Positions 6,187 to 6,703 of a DNA stretch of 6,703 nt are shown one piece after another; position 1 is the first letter of the stretch, and each line of letters starts with the position of its first letter. The stretch comes from Veillonella sp. (GTDB taxonomy: Bacteria > Bacillota > Negativicutes > Veillonellales > Veillonellaceae), in NCBI RefSeq assembly GCF_015058545.1, contig NZ_SVCB01000096.1, positions 1 to 6,703 on the forward strand. The letters run 5' to 3'. Made by a program: the position numbers and the translations under genes. Under the pieces are notes generated by a model that was not told where the DNA came from, ran no database searches, and was given only the letters and a program-made list of their open reading frames with translations.

Positions 6187-6203
6187 CGAGCACATTTGGC
6201 TCG
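6187..6203 (-). repeat. Small stem-loop in the leader of yqeC
   Basis: In the 53-base gap between the hydroxylase subunit and yqeC, CGAGC (6187-6191) and GCTCG (6199-6203) are inverted copies around a seven-base loop, just upstream of the yqeC ribosome-binding site (GGAGG at 6180-6176). No T-tract follows on the minus strand, so it is not a terminator. It may set mRNA processing or the level of the downstream maturation genes; this is inference from a short, possibly chance, repeat. Confidence 0.35.
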
Positions 6204-6221
6204 AAATTAAATACCTACCTT

Positions 6222-6703
6222 TTATTGTTTCGCCATCAAGGCCTGAAATACCTTTTCTGAAATCATAGGTAATGTAGTTAATTCTGCTCCGCAAGCATTT
6301 AAGATGGCCCCTTGAATGGCCGGACAGGATGTGTTAATGACTACTTCGCCGATAGATTTCACACCGAAAGCCCCGGTCGGCTCATGCGATTCTACAAAAT
6401 CTACATGGAGCGTTCCCATATCGAGGCGCGTCGGAATCTTATAACGCATCAGATTATTAGTTTCTAAACGGCCCGTGCTCGAATAGTTAATTTCTTCCGT
6501 CAAAGCCATACCGATGCCTTGCACGATACCGCCTTCCGCCTGCACTTTGGCAAGCTTCGGATTCACCACCGTGCCGCAATCTACTACGGCATAATAATCA
6601 AGCGGTGTTACCTGACCCGTTTCCGTATCGACGCTCACTTCCGCAATGCCTACCATGAAAGGCGGCGGCGATGTGTGGCTGCCCCAGGTGGCAAAACCGA
6701 CGA
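6222..6703 (-). CDS. Xanthine dehydrogenase-type Mo hydroxylase, molybdopterin-binding subunit (C-terminal part)
   Basis: The last 159 codons of a large subunit (normally over 700 residues) that holds the Mo-pterin cofactor and hydroxylates an N-heterocycle or aldehyde. The frame stays open to the right edge: before the ATG at 6656 it reads VGFATWGSHTSPPPF, so that ATG is internal and the true start lies outside the window. Motifs in the visible part are DCGTVVNP (41-48), AEGGIVQGIGMALTEEI (55-71) in the pterin-binding region, and GVKSIGE (113-119), whose Glu matches the catalytic glutamate of the xanthine oxidase family. The downstream yqeC-mocA-yqeB-xdhC genes suggest a selenium-containing hydroxylase. 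Substrate (xanthine, other purine, nicotinate) cannot be told from this fragment, and whether the FAD and FeS subunits are separate genes is not visible. Confidence 0.92.
   Translation of the reverse strand, partial: VGFATWGSHTSPPPFMVGIAEVSVDTETGQVTPLDYYAVVDCGTVVNPKLAKVQAEGGIVQGIGMALTEEINYSSTGRLETNNLMRYKIPTRLDMGTLHVDFVESHEPTGAFGVKSIGEVVINTSCPAIQGAILNACGAELTTLPMISEKVFQALMAKQ

Noticed and set aside
6187..6203. Terminator between the hydroxylase subunit and yqeC
   Set aside because: The stem is only 5 bp and is followed on the minus strand by TACTGAGGAGG, not a T-tract.
6654..6656. ATG at 6656 as the start of a small 144-residue protein
   Set aside because: The frame remains open upstream to the window edge with residues typical of the Mo hydroxylase large subunit, so this is an internal methionine.

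Overview
The window is a tightly packed, one-directional stretch of a bacterial genome. All eight recognised genes lie on the minus strand and read from high to low coordinates. Purine-rich Shine-Dalgarno sites, 4-bp ATGA overlaps and the cdaA-cdaR pair point to a Bacillota (Firmicutes) host. The combination of c-di-AMP genes with a selenium-dependent molybdenum hydroxylase cassette would fit an anaerobe such as a member of the Negativicutes or Clostridia; this placement is inference.

Right part (6703 to 2887): the 3' end of the molybdopterin-binding subunit of a xanthine dehydrogenase-type Mo hydroxylase, then yqeC, a MocA/YgfJ-type nucleotidyltransferase, yqeB, and two XdhC-type genes. YqeB, YqeC and MocA/YgfJ are the marker set for hydroxylases that carry a labile selenium ligand on molybdenum, so the enzyme at the right edge is predicted to be Se-dependent and to need SelD from elsewhere. 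XdhC is split in an unusual way: the Rossmann-domain protein, whose N-terminal domain looks degenerate, is made first, and an intact stand-alone N-terminal domain is encoded second.

Junction (2886 to 2763): 124 bp hold a 7-bp inverted repeat, a strong sigma-A-like promoter (TTTACA-17-TAAAAT) and a terminator-like hairpin. The promoter's expected start point falls inside the 5' arm of the hairpin, so the hairpin could stop transcripts from the hydroxylase operon while sparing transcripts that start at the cdaA promoter.

Left part (2762 to 1): cdaA (membrane diadenylate cyclase), cdaR (its YbbR-domain regulator) and the first 335 codons of a COG2509-type FAD-dependent dehydrogenase, all overlapping and so translationally coupled. 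The dehydrogenase reaches the left edge and is incomplete. In many Bacillota glmM follows cdaR; whether it follows here cannot be seen.

No tRNA, rRNA, CRISPR array, insertion sequence or gene-free stretch above 300 bases was found.
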